From assembly GCA_019752335.1 (NCBI GenBank), contig JAIEMJ010000008.1, positions 1-64,000 on the forward strand: a stretch of 64,000 nucleotides of DNA, in the 5' to 3' direction. Position 1 is the stretch's first letter. Every line of letters starts with the position of its first letter. The DNA is from Bryobacteraceae bacterium. GTDB lineage: Bacteria > Acidobacteriota > Terriglobia > Bryobacterales > Bryobacteraceae. Shown here piece by piece: positions 1 to 9,678 of the stretch. The notes below the pieces were generated by a model. The model did not search any database and was not told where the DNA came from. It saw only the letters and a list, made by a program, of their open reading frames with translations. The position numbers and the translations under genes are program-made.

Positions 1-330
1 GCCCGCCACCTGGACGCGCAGGGCTTCCCTGAATTCCTCCGCTACTTAGAAAACAATCCCGTCAAGGCCGGCCTGGTCCAGCGCGCGGTCGATTGGCGCT
101 GGTCCAGCGCCCGGGCCCATTGTCTGGACGAGGATCCCGACGGCTTACTCACCCTCGACCTGTGGCGGCACTGCTTCGGCAACCCCGAGACCATCGCCCG
201 TGAGTGGCGGATTTACTTGGAGGGTCCAATTGACGAGGCCCGACGGAATGCCGCGATCCTGGCCACCTACCATTCAGGCTCCCGGCTGAATCGGCCATTG
301 GGCTGGTACGGCCCCAGTCCGCCAGGCTGA
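1..330 (+). CDS. REP-associated tyrosine transposase (RAYT), C-terminal part
   Basis: The open frame enters from the left edge and ends at the TGA at 328-330, so only the last 109 residues are visible. The stretch [11 protein letters not shown] followed by DWRWSSAR is the signature of the C-terminal part of Y1/HUH REP-associated transposases (IS200/IS605-like TnpA_REP). These single-strand endonucleases act on short palindromic REP sequences rather than on a classical insertion sequence. The HUH motif and catalytic Tyr would lie upstream, outside the window. REP-like hairpins at about 17.5, 22.8 and 23.5 kb fit with such an enzyme in the genome. Family assignment is strong; activity cannot be judged. 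Confidence 0.85.
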   Translation, partial: ARHLDAQGFPEFLRYLENNPVKAGLVQRAVDWRWSSARAHCLDEDPDGLLTLDLWRHCFGNPETIAREWRIYLEGPIDEARRNAAILATYHSGSRLNRPLGWYGPSPPG

Positions 331-1065
331 GCCGGTGTAACGCCTTCCGTTTCCCCGCCGCCTTCGTGACATCTCTCTCCACCTGCCAGTAAGCATCTGA
401 AATCCTCGCCCACCTTCTGTGCCCCGCGGCGCACCTGCCTTCGCTCGCCTACCCAATGCTCTCCCGTAGTACGTCCGTCTTACAAACCCTCGCTTCTTAA
501 CCAAGTGCCCGGCACTGCGCCCCTTCTGCGCCCTCCTGCTAAGCAGAGAAGAAGCGAGCTTTTCCAAATAATCGCTGGCGACGAAAGTGTTGTTTTTTTT
601 CGGCAACGCTTATCTCCTTACTTGGCTATTTGGGAGTATCTTGCGCCCATTTGCGGAGTAAGTCAATCCCTTAAGGCGTAAACTTTTCGCCTGAGTGGAG
701 TTCCCCAAGATGTAACAACATGGGTGGGGCGAAGCGGCGGAGTGAGGTAAATCCCCGGAGAAAGTTGGTGTCCAACTGAGAGCCGCCCGTTTACCACCCG
801 GCCGCCCAGCAGGACCGGCCGGTCCAAAGCTGTGAGAGCGACCTTGGTCAGCAGGAGCGCACAACTTGGTTCGCACCCCCTCAGCCGAAGTCCGCACCTC
901 TCCCCCCGTCAACCAACCCTTCCGATACTTCCATGCCCACCACCCACGGGCCCGCCCCGCCGGCCGGTACTTGGGGTGGGGATACGTGGGTGCGAGAGCG
1001 GCTTGCAGGGCTTGGCGTCGGGTCATAGGGCATCGATTCTACCGGACGCGATAAGCTAATGGCCG
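331..1065. other. Intergenic region, no gene recognised
   Basis: About 735 bases with no convincing gene. Two minus-strand open frames (274-606 and 610-1026) give Arg/Gly/Pro-rich, low-complexity translations without a family signature and are probably GC-rich artefacts. Long pyrimidine-rich runs alternate with purine-rich ones, and a T8 run lies near 593-600. No tRNA cloverleaf or clear hairpin terminator was found by eye. Confidence 0.5.
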
Positions 1066-2613
1066 ATGCGCACCCTACTCAGCTTCCTTTTGGTCCTCGC
1101 CGCCGGCGCCACCACGCGCGAAGAAGTGGTCTACCGACAGACACCGCAAGGCGAACTCAAGATGACGATCTTCTATCCCGAAGGATGGAAGGCCACCGAC
1201 GCGCGGCCCGGCATCGTCTTCTTCTTCGGTGGCGGCTTCACCAGCGGTGACCCGCGCCAGTTCTTCTCGAAAGCCGGCTACTTGTCCAGCCGCGGCATGG
1301 TGGCCGCCAGTGCTGAATATCGCACGAAGAATAAGCACCAAACGGCGAAGGAAGACGCGCTTGCCGATTGCCAGGCGGCCTACCTCTGGCTGAAGGAGCA
1401 CGCGACGCAACAAGGCATCGATCCGGCGAAGCTCTCGGCTGGCGGCGGCTCTTCGGGGGGCGCCTGCGCGTTATCGATTCTGAAGATTGGCGCGCGGCCG
1501 GCGTCGTTCGTCCTCTTCAACCCGGGTAGCCTCGCCGAGTTGGACCCACCCGCTGACCTGCCCCGCACCATTCTCTTCTTCGGCTCCGCTGACCCCACCT
1601 ATGCCGACGCCCAGCGGTTCCTCGCCAAAGCCCCGCGCGGACGCGTCGAACTCTTCGTCGCCAAAGGCGAACCGCACGGCTTCTTTAACGACCGCGGCGA
1701 CGGCGCCTGGCACGCCTCCACCACCTACCTGGCGGACAGCTTTCTGCGCGGCGCCGGCCTGCTCGTGGGCAAGCCCACCATCGCCCTGCCGCAAGGCAGC
1801 CGCGCCATCCTGTTCGCCGAGGGCGCCATGCGGCCGTCGCCGCCCGGGCAGCCGCAGCCGGTGCCGGAAGGCGTCACCGCGCATCAAAACGTGGAGTACG
1901 CACCCGGATTGCTGCTCGACATCTTCGTGCCACCCGGCCCCCCCAAGCCCCTCGTCGTCTGGATCCATGGCGGCGCCTGGCAGAACGGCAACAAAGAAAA
2001 TCCGCCCACCCTGCGTTTACTGCCGGGCTTCGCCGCCGCCAGCATCCGGTATCGCCTGAGCCAGGTGGCGCCGATGCCCGCGCAAATCGACGATTGCCGC
2101 GCCGCCATCCGCTTCCTGCGCGCCAACGCCGCGAAGTACGGCTACAACGGCGCCAAGATCGGCGTTTGGGGCTCCTCGGCCGGCGGCCACCTCGTGGCTT
2201 TGCTGGGCGCCATCGGCGAAGGCGAGGACAAGGTACAGGCCGTCGTCGACTGGTTCGGGCCCACCGCCTTGCGCCGCATGAGTATGTATCCGTCGCGCAT
2301 GGATCATGACTCTCCCGAAGCTCCCGAAGCGCGCCTCATTGGCGGTCCGGTGCAACAGAACGCTGAGTTAGCGGAGAAAGCGAATCCGATCACTTACGTC
2401 ACCAAGGATGACCCGCCGTACTTCATCCAGCATGGCGACGCCGATCCGCTGGTGCCCATGGAGCAAAGCGAGCTACTGCGCGACGCCTTGAAAAAGGCCG
2501 GAATCGCCGTCGAGTTCGAGATCCTGCACGGAGCGGGCCACGGCGGTCCGGCGTTTCAGGCGCCTGCCAATTTAGAGAAGGTGAAAGCATTCCTGGCCCG
2601 GCACCTACTTTGA
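1066..2613 (+). CDS. Secreted fused two-domain alpha/beta hydrolase (esterase-like)
   Basis: The 515-residue protein starts with a signal peptide (MRTLLSFLLVLAAGA) and carries two complete alpha/beta-hydrolase domains. Domain 1 (about residues 20-230) has an oxyanion-type FFFGGGF, a nucleophile elbow GGSSGG near 130, an Asp in FGSADPT and a His in GEPHGF. Domain 2 (about 275-515) has WIHGGAW, elbow GSSAGGH near 368, HGDADPLVP and HGAGHGG, as in BD-FAE/carboxylesterase-like enzymes. Both triads look intact, so both halves may be active. The substrate is unknown; secretion and relatives suggest esters of plant polymers. ATG 1066 is chosen because it gives the signal peptide directly. Confidence 0.85.
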   Translation: MRTLLSFLLVLAAGATTREEVVYRQTPQGELKMTIFYPEGWKATDARPGIVFFFGGGFTSGDPRQFFSKAGYLSSRGMVAASAEYRTKNKHQTAKEDALADCQAAYLWLKEHATQQGIDPAKLSAGGGSSGGACALSILKIGARPASFVLFNPGSLAELDPPADLPRTILFFGSADPTYADAQRFLAKAPRGRVELFVAKGEPHGFFNDRGDGAWHASTTYLADSFLRGAGLLVGKPTIALPQGSRAILFAEGAMRPSPPGQPQPVPEGVTAHQNVEYAPGLLLDIFVPPGPPKPLVVWIHGGAWQNGNKENPPTLRLLPGFAAASIRYRLSQVAPMPAQIDDCRAAIRFLRANAAKYGYNGAKIGVWGSSAGGHLVALLGAIGEGEDKVQAVVDWFGPTALRRMSMYPSRMDHDSPEAPEARLIGGPVQQNAELAEKANPITYVTKDDPPYFIQHGDADPLVPMEQSELLRDALKKAGIAVEFEILHGAGHGGPAFQAPANLEKVKAFLARHLL

Positions 2614-2615
2614 AG

Positions 2616-4019
2616 CTACTTGCGCAATTGCTTCAGCATCGCCTCCACGGCGGGCGTACGGCGAATCGCCAGCGCGCGCTCCAGGTACGTCGCGGCGAGG
2701 GCATAGTCTTGAAACTCGGCCGTGATCGCGGCCAAGGTAACCAAGCTATCGAAATGCCTGGCGTCGAGCTTCAGCGCTTCCTCCACCAGGGCGCGGCCCG
2801 CGTCCAACCGGCCCGCCGCGGCTTCCAGTTGGGCGAGCCCGGCCAATGGCCCCGGCGTGCGCGCCTGGCTGAGGGCGTTGCGGAAGCAGGTCCGCGCTTG
2901 GTCTACTTGGCCGCGGCGTGCATACTGCCGTCCCGCGGAGGACCAGGCCGCGCCCGGAAACAAGTTTGCCCGGTAAGTGAGTTGCGCGTCGGCGGGCAAC
3001 TTCGCTAAGTCCGCCGTCAGCGGACTTACTTCCACGGGAAACGCGTCTGGCAAGCCATCCACCATCACCTGCACGTAGTAACGCCCCGGCAGCAGGAACA
3101 AGCGTTGGGAATACACAACGGGCCGTGGCGCGTCGAAGCCCAGGTTGGTCTCGTAGAGGTCCACGCCGGGCACCTCAATCGTCAACCGGTTCTGAGCCTT
3201 GGTACTTACTTGTAAGTCAATCGCGACGAGGTTTTCGGGCGTCGCGTATTGTTGATAAGTGAACTTCGGACGATCCTCCGCAAAACGCACGCGGCTGCGC
3301 GTCGCTTCTACTAACTTGCGATTGAACATCGCCCGCGGGCTCGCCACTAAGGCCAGAATCTCGCTGTTACCGGAGCCCGTAATTCCCCGCCCGACGCTCA
3401 TACTGGCGTCAACGATCTCCTGTTCTCCGGGCGGCACGTTCAATTGGTTCAGGATGTCGTTGGCGTTCAGTTCGTCGTTCACGCCAAAGAGTCCGCGCAT
3501 ACCCGCTTGCGGCAATAGCAGCGCACGCAGCGTGTTCAGCCGCGGCGAGTAGAGCTTGTAGAGTCCGGTGTCGCGCGGCCGGTAAAAGAGCAATTGCAGA
3601 CGCGACGAGTAAGTAAGCCCCGGCACGTGGTCGTAGTACCAGATCTCCGTGGGAACGAAGATGCGGCTGGAGGGGACGCGGTGCATCGCCGTCGGCGCGC
3701 CGAGCGCCAGGTAGATCCGGCCCTGATCCGTATTCGCGCCCGAACCCGGGCGGCTGGAGCCATACTGATCGTCGACATAAGTCACCCGCGCGAAGTACTG
3801 TTCGCTGGTGATCGCTTTGCCTTCCCAGAACGCTTCGCGAAAGCTAGCCCGCTCGTCTTCCGTGGCCAGAGAAAGATACCGGGCGCGCTCCGGCCCGTCG
3901 ATGACGGGCGCGACGCGCTCCAGCCAAGTATCCGCCGCGTAGCTAGAAATCGAAGCGAACAGCAAACTGCAACATACGCGCCGCGTAAGCGAGGTTTGCG
4001 TTCGAAGTAGGGCGGCCAT
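2616..4019 (-). CDS. GWxTD domain-containing secreted protein with C-terminal TPR-like repeats
   Basis: The 467-residue protein starts with a probable signal sequence ending near SSYAA. The segment DTWLERVAPVIDGPERARYL, the charged ERASFREAFWEG stretch and TDQGRIYLALGAP match the GWxTD domain common in Acidobacteriota, although the Gly-Trp itself is replaced (GANTDQG). The C-terminal 110 residues contain alanine-rich helical pairs resembling TPR repeats. The function of GWxTD proteins is unknown. The gene is the last of a minus-strand operon. Its first 77 bases overlap the 3' end of the TonB-receptor gene in another frame, so the signal peptide is encoded inside the receptor's last strands. 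No downstream ATG would preserve a full signal peptide. Confidence 0.8.
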   Translation of the reverse strand: MAALLRTQTSLTRRVCCSLLFASISSYAADTWLERVAPVIDGPERARYLSLATEDERASFREAFWEGKAITSEQYFARVTYVDDQYGSSRPGSGANTDQGRIYLALGAPTAMHRVPSSRIFVPTEIWYYDHVPGLTYSSRLQLLFYRPRDTGLYKLYSPRLNTLRALLLPQAGMRGLFGVNDELNANDILNQLNVPPGEQEIVDASMSVGRGITGSGNSEILALVASPRAMFNRKLVEATRSRVRFAEDRPKFTYQQYATPENLVAIDLQVSTKAQNRLTIEVPGVDLYETNLGFDAPRPVVYSQRLFLLPGRYYVQVMVDGLPDAFPVEVSPLTADLAKLPADAQLTYRANLFPGAAWSSAGRQYARRGQVDQARTCFRNALSQARTPGPLAGLAQLEAAAGRLDAGRALVEEALKLDARHFDSLVTLAAITAEFQDYALAATYLERALAIRRTPAVEAMLKQLRK

Positions 4020-6753
4020 AGGTATTCACGCCAATGTTCGTTAAGTAAGTTCCGTAGTTTTGGTAGTTCAGGATATTGAAGACTTCAAAGACGCCCGTGG
4101 CCTTCCAGCGCTCCTTGATCGCGACGGTCTTCGTAAGGCGCCAATCCAGACGGTGAATCGGCTTACCGCGCAGGGCGTTGCGCATCACGTTGGTAAACCC
4201 CGGGGCGCGGGACGGGTAAAGATACTTCTTGTCAATGAAGACGGTCGCGGTGCTCGCGAAAGTGCGGTTCGCGGTGCCTACGTAGTTAAAGGGATTCCCG
4301 GGCGCGATGGAGGCGAACGCCGCGCCAGAACCCAGATGATAGAAAGTGCTCGTTTGTAGGCCGAGGGGCAGACGCAAGCTGCCGTCGAAGTTCAGGGTGT
4401 GGCGTTGATCATCGACTGAATAACCCCACTCATCCGCCAGATCGAACTGATTGTTTGGATAGGCGAAAGCGCCGCCCGTGGAATCCTTCAGCTTCGACAG
4501 CGTATAGGACGTACCCAACTGCCAACGATCACCAAAGCGCCGAGTGAGTTCGAATTGTCCGCCATAGTAGATCGCGCCTGGCGCATTTGGCGTGGTGAAA
4601 GAAAGAATCTGGCCGAAGCGCGGATCGGGCCGGCCGGCCGCAGGGTTGGCTTGGAATCCAGTAGCCGGATTCAGAAAGAGATTGCGGTCATGCCGTTGCC
4701 ATTCGTGATAAACGCGCCAGTAGACAAAGTCGCCCGCGACGGTCCATGCGGAACCAATCTGCCGTTCCAGGCCCAGCGACATCTGCGCCGAGTAAGGCGT
4801 GCGCGCGCCCGGTTGTAGCACCTGAATATTCTGGATCGGCGTCGGCGCCCGGCCGGCGAGGAAGTCGGCGCCGGTGAATTGTCCGAACGGACGGCTGAGA
4901 TCGATGTTCGCCGTCGCGGTGCGATTCGCGGAAACCTGCAGCGAGCTTTCGCCATTGAAGATGGACTGGTTAATCACCTGATTCGCCTGAATGTCAGCAA
5001 AGTAGAGACCACCGCCGCCGCGAACGACAGTCTTGCGGTCGCCAAATAGGTCATAGGCGAAACCAATGCGCGGAGCGAAATTCAAATTCTGGCCCCCGCG
5101 CACGGGGACGACATTGCTCTTCAGCGTTGGCGTATTCCAGATACCCATGTCGTTGTCATAACGCAGACCCAGGTTCAGCGTCAGGCGCTTATTGATCTTC
5201 CAATCGTCCTGCAACCAGAACGCCAACACATTGCGCGGCACCGAGAAATCGAAGCTGCCAAAGCCTTGCGTGTAAGAACTTACCAGCGGGGAGATCGCCG
5301 TCAGGTTCCAGGTGGAAGGATCATTCCACTTCGGAATCAGCGCCGGCAGGTTCGCGGGAGTGCTCGAAATCGGACTCGCCAATCCCCGGCCATTCTGGGC
5401 AAAGAAGCCTGTATGGTTATTCGAAAGATACTCCGCGCCGGCCTTGAAACTATGCCCGCGCTTCAACCAGTAGAAATCATCCCGCACCTGATTGGTTACC
5501 TGGTTGAATCGTTGCGGATAGTTGTAGGGTCCGCCGATGGTTAAGCCCGGAAAGCGAAACTCCGCGCTCTCCACGAGCGCCTGATTTTCCCACTCGAACT
5601 TATTCAGGCCGTAGCGGACTTCGTTGACAATTCCGGGCGTAGCCGCCCAACTCCAAGTCCCCGAAACCGACTGCGAGTCCCGCGTTTGCCGCGCCGCTTG
5701 CGACGGGTGTGAAGCTCCGGTAACGTTGCCAAAAGGATTGCGCCACTGTCCTCCGTTGTAACGGACACTCAGGCGATGGGCCGGGGAGAGCATCCAATCC
5801 ACGCGGCCCAACCAGGTATTCGTGGCGAACTGATTCTCAAAGCTAAAGCGCTCCGTAAAGAACTGCGGCGTGAGTACCACGGTGGACGGTTGCCGCTCGG
5901 CTTCCACAGCGGCAAAGAAGAATAACTTGTCTTTGATAATGCGCCCGCCGACCGTGCCGCCGAATTGCTGATTCTTGAAAGGCAACACGCGCTGCGCCAC
6001 CGGGTCCGCCGCGTTGAAGCGGTCACTGCGGAAATACCCATAAGCCGACCCGTGCAAGGAATTGGTCCCGGACTTTGTCTGCGCGTTCACTTGAATCTGC
6101 GCCGATCGTCCCATGGTAGCGTCGAAGCGATTCGTGATGACCTGAAATTGCGCCATCGCTTCGCGCGAGAATTGCGGCTGGCCGAAGCCGGCGCCTGCCG
6201 CGTTCTGGGTCATTTGCTGGCCATCGACGTTAATCTGAAAGCGGCCTTGCGAATTCGTGCCCAGCGGGGTGGTGGAAACGGCATTTACGGTTACGCCCGG
6301 CACCAGCATGGAAAGCTCCATCCAGTTACGGCCATTGAGCGGCGTATCTTTCATGCGGCCAGGATCGACATTACCGCCCACCTGCGACGAAGTTACATCG
6401 ATCTCCACGGCGGACTCCGCGACTTCCACCGTACTCGCCGCCGCCGCGGGTTTCAACTGAAAATCAATCGTAATGCTTTGGCCGACTAACAGATTGAAGG
6501 TCCGCTCCGACGGCGTAAAACCCGGCGCCTCCACGCGCAGCCGATAGTTATCCGCGGCAATCGCCGGGAACGAGTAAATGCCCACCTCGCTCGACACGGT
6601 GGAGAGCGGGGCTCCTTGGTTGGCGGGCGTCAAGCGCACTACGGCCTGCGCGATGATGGCGCCGGAAGAATCCGTCACCAGGCCTTGAATCGCGGTCTGC
6701 TGCGCCCATAGGCCCGGCGCACAGCCGAGTAAGGCGAGAATACAAGCACGCAT
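3943..6753 (-). CDS. TonB-dependent receptor-like outer-membrane protein with carboxypeptidase-regulatory N-terminus (Oar-like)
   Basis: 936 residues. A signal peptide ending at LWAQ is followed by a CarboxypepD_reg beta-sandwich (about 20-105: GLVTDSSGAIIAQAVVRL, GIYSFPAIAADNYRL). Next comes a plug-like region (NGRNWMELSMLVPGV, SGTNSLHGSAYGYFRSD) and a long barrel ending in FAVRFDF, with a C-terminal Phe as in outer-membrane barrels. This is the Oar/TonB-receptor type expanded in Acidobacteriota, thought to import large substrates. It sits 12 bases after a secreted M20 peptidase gene and overlaps the GWxTD gene. The three probably form one operon, which suggests peptide or other oligomer uptake (inference). 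Confidence 0.88.
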   Translation of the reverse strand: MRACILALLGCAPGLWAQQTAIQGLVTDSSGAIIAQAVVRLTPANQGAPLSTVSSEVGIYSFPAIAADNYRLRVEAPGFTPSERTFNLLVGQSITIDFQLKPAAAASTVEVAESAVEIDVTSSQVGGNVDPGRMKDTPLNGRNWMELSMLVPGVTVNAVSTTPLGTNSQGRFQINVDGQQMTQNAAGAGFGQPQFSREAMAQFQVITNRFDATMGRSAQIQVNAQTKSGTNSLHGSAYGYFRSDRFNAADPVAQRVLPFKNQQFGGTVGGRIIKDKLFFFAAVEAERQPSTVVLTPQFFTERFSFENQFATNTWLGRVDWMLSPAHRLSVRYNGGQWRNPFGNVTGASHPSQAARQTRDSQSVSGTWSWAATPGIVNEVRYGLNKFEWENQALVESAEFRFPGLTIGGPYNYPQRFNQVTNQVRDDFYWLKRGHSFKAGAEYLSNNHTGFFAQNGRGLASPISSTPANLPALIPKWNDPSTWNLTAISPLVSSYTQGFGSFDFSVPRNVLAFWLQDDWKINKRLTLNLGLRYDNDMGIWNTPTLKSNVVPVRGGQNLNFAPRIGFAYDLFGDRKTVVRGGGGLYFADIQANQVINQSIFNGESSLQVSANRTATANIDLSRPFGQFTGADFLAGRAPTPIQNIQVLQPGARTPYSAQMSLGLERQIGSAWTVAGDFVYWRVYHEWQRHDRNLFLNPATGFQANPAAGRPDPRFGQILSFTTPNAPGAIYYGGQFELTRRFGDRWQLGTSYTLSKLKDSTGGAFAYPNNQFDLADEWGYSVDDQRHTLNFDGSLRLPLGLQTSTFYHLGSGAAFASIAPGNPFNYVGTANRTFASTATVFIDKKYLYPSRAPGFTNVMRNALRGKPIHRLDWRLTKTVAIKERWKATGVFEVFNILNYQNYGTYLTNIGVNTYGRPTSNANLAYAARMLQFAVRFDF

Positions 6754-6765
6754 ATTAGCTCCTTC

Positions 6766-8208
6766 TTATTTCTTGACGGCCACTTCGGTCAGCGTACCGG
6801 TGATTAAGCGAAGACCACTAACAAGGGAGTCAATCGGGACACGCTCGTCATTCCCATGCATGCGCGTTAGGTCCTCGGCGGTAATCGGATAAGGATAAAT
6901 ACCGTAGACGGGAATATTGCGCATGCGCCAGGTATAGGAATCGGTTCCGGCCTGGAACAGGTAGGGAGTTACGAGCGCTTCGGGGTAAGTCAGTTTGGCG
7001 TGCTTGGCCAAGGACTGGTAAAGTTCATTCACTTGCGGACTCTCGGGAATCGGACCGCGCGGCCGGGCCGCCATGGCTTTCTTCTGCTCTTCGGTAAGCG
7101 GCGCGTTACCGACACGCAAAGGCGATTCCATCACTTCCACCATGGAGTCATTGATTACGGTTTGTAACTCGTCAATTAACTCGCCCGCCGTGGTGCCCGG
7201 AATGGTCCGGACATTGATCGTCGCGTCGGCTGACCCGGGAATGACATTGCCGCGAAAGCCGGCGTTGAGAAATACCGGCGCCAGCGTATTGCGCATGATG
7301 GCGTGCAGCAGGGTATTCTCACTAATCGCTTTATCGGCCGCCTTCACCTTCGCCGGATCGGTGCCGGCTACCAGATTCTTAAAGTGCGACTTCAGCGGCT
7401 CCGCGCTAGTCTCCGCCAACGTCGAAAAGAATTGCTTCGTGGAGGCATTGAGCTTGGGCTTCGTATCGTACTCGGACAGCTTCGCCATCGCGCGCGCTAG
7501 CCGATAGATCGCATTATCGGCCAGCGGCATCGACGAATGCGTCGACGTCCCTTTCGCCCGAATCGTCAGCGACACGCTCGACTTATCGGCGGTGGAAATC
7601 GAAACGTACTTCACTTGCTTCGTCTTCTCGTCGCGGACAATCCAGCCGCCTTCGTTCAAGGAGAATTCGCAGTCAATCTTGTCCCACGCCTTTTGCGCGA
7701 TGTAGCCGGTGCCGTAGGCGCCGCCCTCTTCGTCGGCTTCCACCAGCAGAATAATGTCTCGCGCGAGCTTGAGCTTACCGGCCTTCACGTCGGCGGCGAT
7801 GTCGAGCACGGCTTGCGTAAAGACGGCCAGGCCGCCCTTAAAGTCGATGGCGCCGCGGCCGTAGACGTAGCCGTCGTCCTTGATGACGCCGGCAAAGGGA
7901 TCCACGCTCCACTTCTCGCGCTCCACGCCGACCACGTCGGAATGCGCGGCGATCAACACCGGTTTCTTGCTGCCATCGCCCCGCAGGCGCGCGATCAGAT
8001 GGGCCTTGCCCGGCTGCGGCGTCTGGATGATGTCGATCTCGAGTCCTGCGGCTTTGAGGCGCGGCGCCAGCAGATCGGCCATTTTCTCTTCGTTGCCGGG
8101 CGGGTTCGAGGTGTCGACCTTGATGATGTCGACGAGCAACTTGGCGACGGGCGGAACTTGGGCACTCAAGACAGAGCAGGCGAGTAAGCTGGCGGCGATC
8201 AGGCGCAT
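6766..8208 (-). CDS. Secreted M20 family zinc metallopeptidase
   Basis: 480 residues, signal peptide MRLIAASLLACSVLSAQ. The M20 metal-binding pattern is complete: AAHSDVV (His about 89), GRGAIDFKGG (Asp about 122) and EADEEGG (the catalytic Glu pair), with a dimerisation/lid domain in the middle. Members are aminoacylases, carboxypeptidases or dipeptidases; the exact substrate cannot be read from sequence. It is first in the minus-strand set with the TonB receptor and GWxTD genes, so it may trim periplasmic peptides brought in by the receptor (inference). Confidence 0.88.
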   Translation of the reverse strand: MRLIAASLLACSVLSAQVPPVAKLLVDIIKVDTSNPPGNEEKMADLLAPRLKAAGLEIDIIQTPQPGKAHLIARLRGDGSKKPVLIAAHSDVVGVEREKWSVDPFAGVIKDDGYVYGRGAIDFKGGLAVFTQAVLDIAADVKAGKLKLARDIILLVEADEEGGAYGTGYIAQKAWDKIDCEFSLNEGGWIVRDEKTKQVKYVSISTADKSSVSLTIRAKGTSTHSSMPLADNAIYRLARAMAKLSEYDTKPKLNASTKQFFSTLAETSAEPLKSHFKNLVAGTDPAKVKAADKAISENTLLHAIMRNTLAPVFLNAGFRGNVIPGSADATINVRTIPGTTAGELIDELQTVINDSMVEVMESPLRVGNAPLTEEQKKAMAARPRGPIPESPQVNELYQSLAKHAKLTYPEALVTPYLFQAGTDSYTWRMRNIPVYGIYPYPITAEDLTRMHGNDERVPIDSLVSGLRLITGTLTEVAVKK

Positions 8209-8326
8209 GGTCCCTCAGAAAGTCCCGAACCTGGGGAACGCGAGGCTAACGGTGCCGGATAAGCGATGCTACGCGACGCCAAGGCCTCTTGTCAACAGAT
8301 TCCGTGATAAAACGGTTACGACCCTC

Positions 8327-9358
8327 ATGAAAGCCCTCCTCCTCGAACAATACATGCAACTCGGCTACCAGGACGTCCCGGAGCCGGTGATTTCGCCCAC
8401 CGACGTGCTGATCCGCGTGAAGGCCTGCGGCATCTGCGGCTCGGACGTCCACGGCCTGGACGGCTCCACCGGACGCCGCATTCCGCCCATCGTCATGGGG
8501 CACGAAGCGGCGGGCGTGATTGAAGCCGTCGGCGCCGACGTGCGCGGCTGGCAGGCGGGCGATCGCGTCACGTTTGATTCCACCGTCTCCTGCGGCCAGT
8601 GCTACTTCTGCGCGCGCGGCGAGATCAACCTCTGCGACAACCGGCAGGTGCTGGGCGTCTCCTGCGGCGAGTTTCGCCGCCACGGCGCCTTCGCGGAGCT
8701 CGTCTCGGTGCCCGCGCGGATTCTCTACCGTTTGCCCGAGACGCTCGGATTCGCGCAGGCCGCGATGATTGAGGCGGTCTCCATCGCTGTGCATGCGGTC
8801 AACATTACGCCGAAGAGCCTGGGCGATACGGCCGTCGTGGTGGGCAGCGGCATGATTGGTCTGCTCACCATCCAAGCGGCCAAGGCCGCAGGCTTCGCGC
8901 GCGTCTTCGCCGTGGACCTCGACGACAATAAGCTCGCCGCCGCCAAGCGCCTGGGCGCGGAGGAGACCTTTAACCCGAAGACGGTCGACGTCCCCGCCGC
9001 GATTCAAGCCCTCACCAACGGCCGGGGCGCCGACGTGGCGCTCGAAGCGGTCGGCGCGGCCGCGCCGATCAAGACGGCCATCATGAGCGTGAAGAAAGGC
9101 GGCACGGTCACGCTGATCGGCAACATCGCGCCCACCATCGAACTGCCGCTGCAAGCCGTCGTCACGCGCCAGATTCGCCTGCAGGGCTCCTGCGCCTCCA
9201 GCGGCGAGTACCCGGCCTGCATCGAGTTGCTCGCCAACGGCACCATCAACGTCGACGAGATGATCAGCGCCCGCGCCCCCTTGGCCGAAGGCGCCGATTG
9301 GTTCAAGCGCCTGTACGCGCATGAACCGAACCTGATGAAAGTGATCCTCGAGCCGTAA
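8327..9358 (+). CDS. Zinc-dependent medium-chain dehydrogenase (sorbitol / galactitol-phosphate dehydrogenase-like)
   Basis: 343 residues. Catalytic zinc site: CGICGSDVHG (Cys about 37) and GHEAAG. Structural zinc lobe: four cysteines in CGQCYFCARGEINLC. The NAD-binding Rossmann segment is VVVGSGMIGLL. The set fits the MDR superfamily branch of polyol, threonine and galactitol-1-phosphate dehydrogenases; the substrate is not determined. The same frame is open far upstream to 7880, but that part is antisense to the M20 peptidase gene, and MKALLLEQ at 8327 is the usual family N-terminus. The next gene, an ArsR-type regulator, starts 2 bases after the stop. Confidence 0.88.
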   Translation: MKALLLEQYMQLGYQDVPEPVISPTDVLIRVKACGICGSDVHGLDGSTGRRIPPIVMGHEAAGVIEAVGADVRGWQAGDRVTFDSTVSCGQCYFCARGEINLCDNRQVLGVSCGEFRRHGAFAELVSVPARILYRLPETLGFAQAAMIEAVSIAVHAVNITPKSLGDTAVVVGSGMIGLLTIQAAKAAGFARVFAVDLDDNKLAAAKRLGAEETFNPKTVDVPAAIQALTNGRGADVALEAVGAAAPIKTAIMSVKKGGTVTLIGNIAPTIELPLQAVVTRQIRLQGSCASSGEYPACIELLANGTINVDEMISARAPLAEGADWFKRLYAHEPNLMKVILEP

Positions 9359-9360
9359 GT

Positions 9361-9654
9361 TTGCCCAAAGCGAAGCAGCTCACGCTGGATGCGCGCACGC
9401 GGCGCGGGATTGCCAAAGCCTTGGCGGACCCGCGCCGCTTCGACATTTTGCGGCACCTGGCGGCGCAGGAGTCCTGCCTGGGCTGTGGTGACTTGCTCGA
9501 AACCTTCCCCATCACCCCCGCCACGTTGTCCCATCACCTGAAGGAACTGGAAGCGGCGAACTTGATCACCACGGAACGCGAAGGAAAATTTCTGCGCGTG
9601 CAGTTTCTGCGCCCCACCTGGGAAGCTTATTTGCGCGAATTGCAAAAACTCTAG
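9361..9654 (+). CDS. ArsR/SmtB-family transcriptional regulator
   Basis: 97 residues from a TTG start immediately after the dehydrogenase stop. ALADPRRFDILRHL followed by ITPATLSHHLKELEAANLI is the winged-helix core of ArsR repressors. Two Cys occur in SCLGCGDL, but the classic ELCVCDL metal box is not present, so this may be a non-metal member of the kind that controls dehydrogenase or SDR genes. It is sandwiched between two oxidoreductase genes, and a perfect palindrome lies between it and the SDR gene, which suggests it controls that promoter. Confidence 0.85.
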   Translation: MPKAKQLTLDARTRRGIAKALADPRRFDILRHLAAQESCLGCGDLLETFPITPATLSHHLKELEAANLITTEREGKFLRVQFLRPTWEAYLRELQKL

Positions 9655-9678
9655 CAACCGATAGAGGCCGGATGTATC

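Noticed and set aside
274-1026. Two minus-strand open frames in the gap after the RAYT fragment
   Set aside because: Translations are Arg/Gly/Pro-rich without family motifs, good starts or ribosome sites; open frames of this length are common by chance in GC-rich DNA.
8246-9322. 358-codon open frame antisense to the zinc dehydrogenase
   Set aside because: Opposite strand of a full-length MDR enzyme with both zinc sites; composition typical of an antisense shadow.
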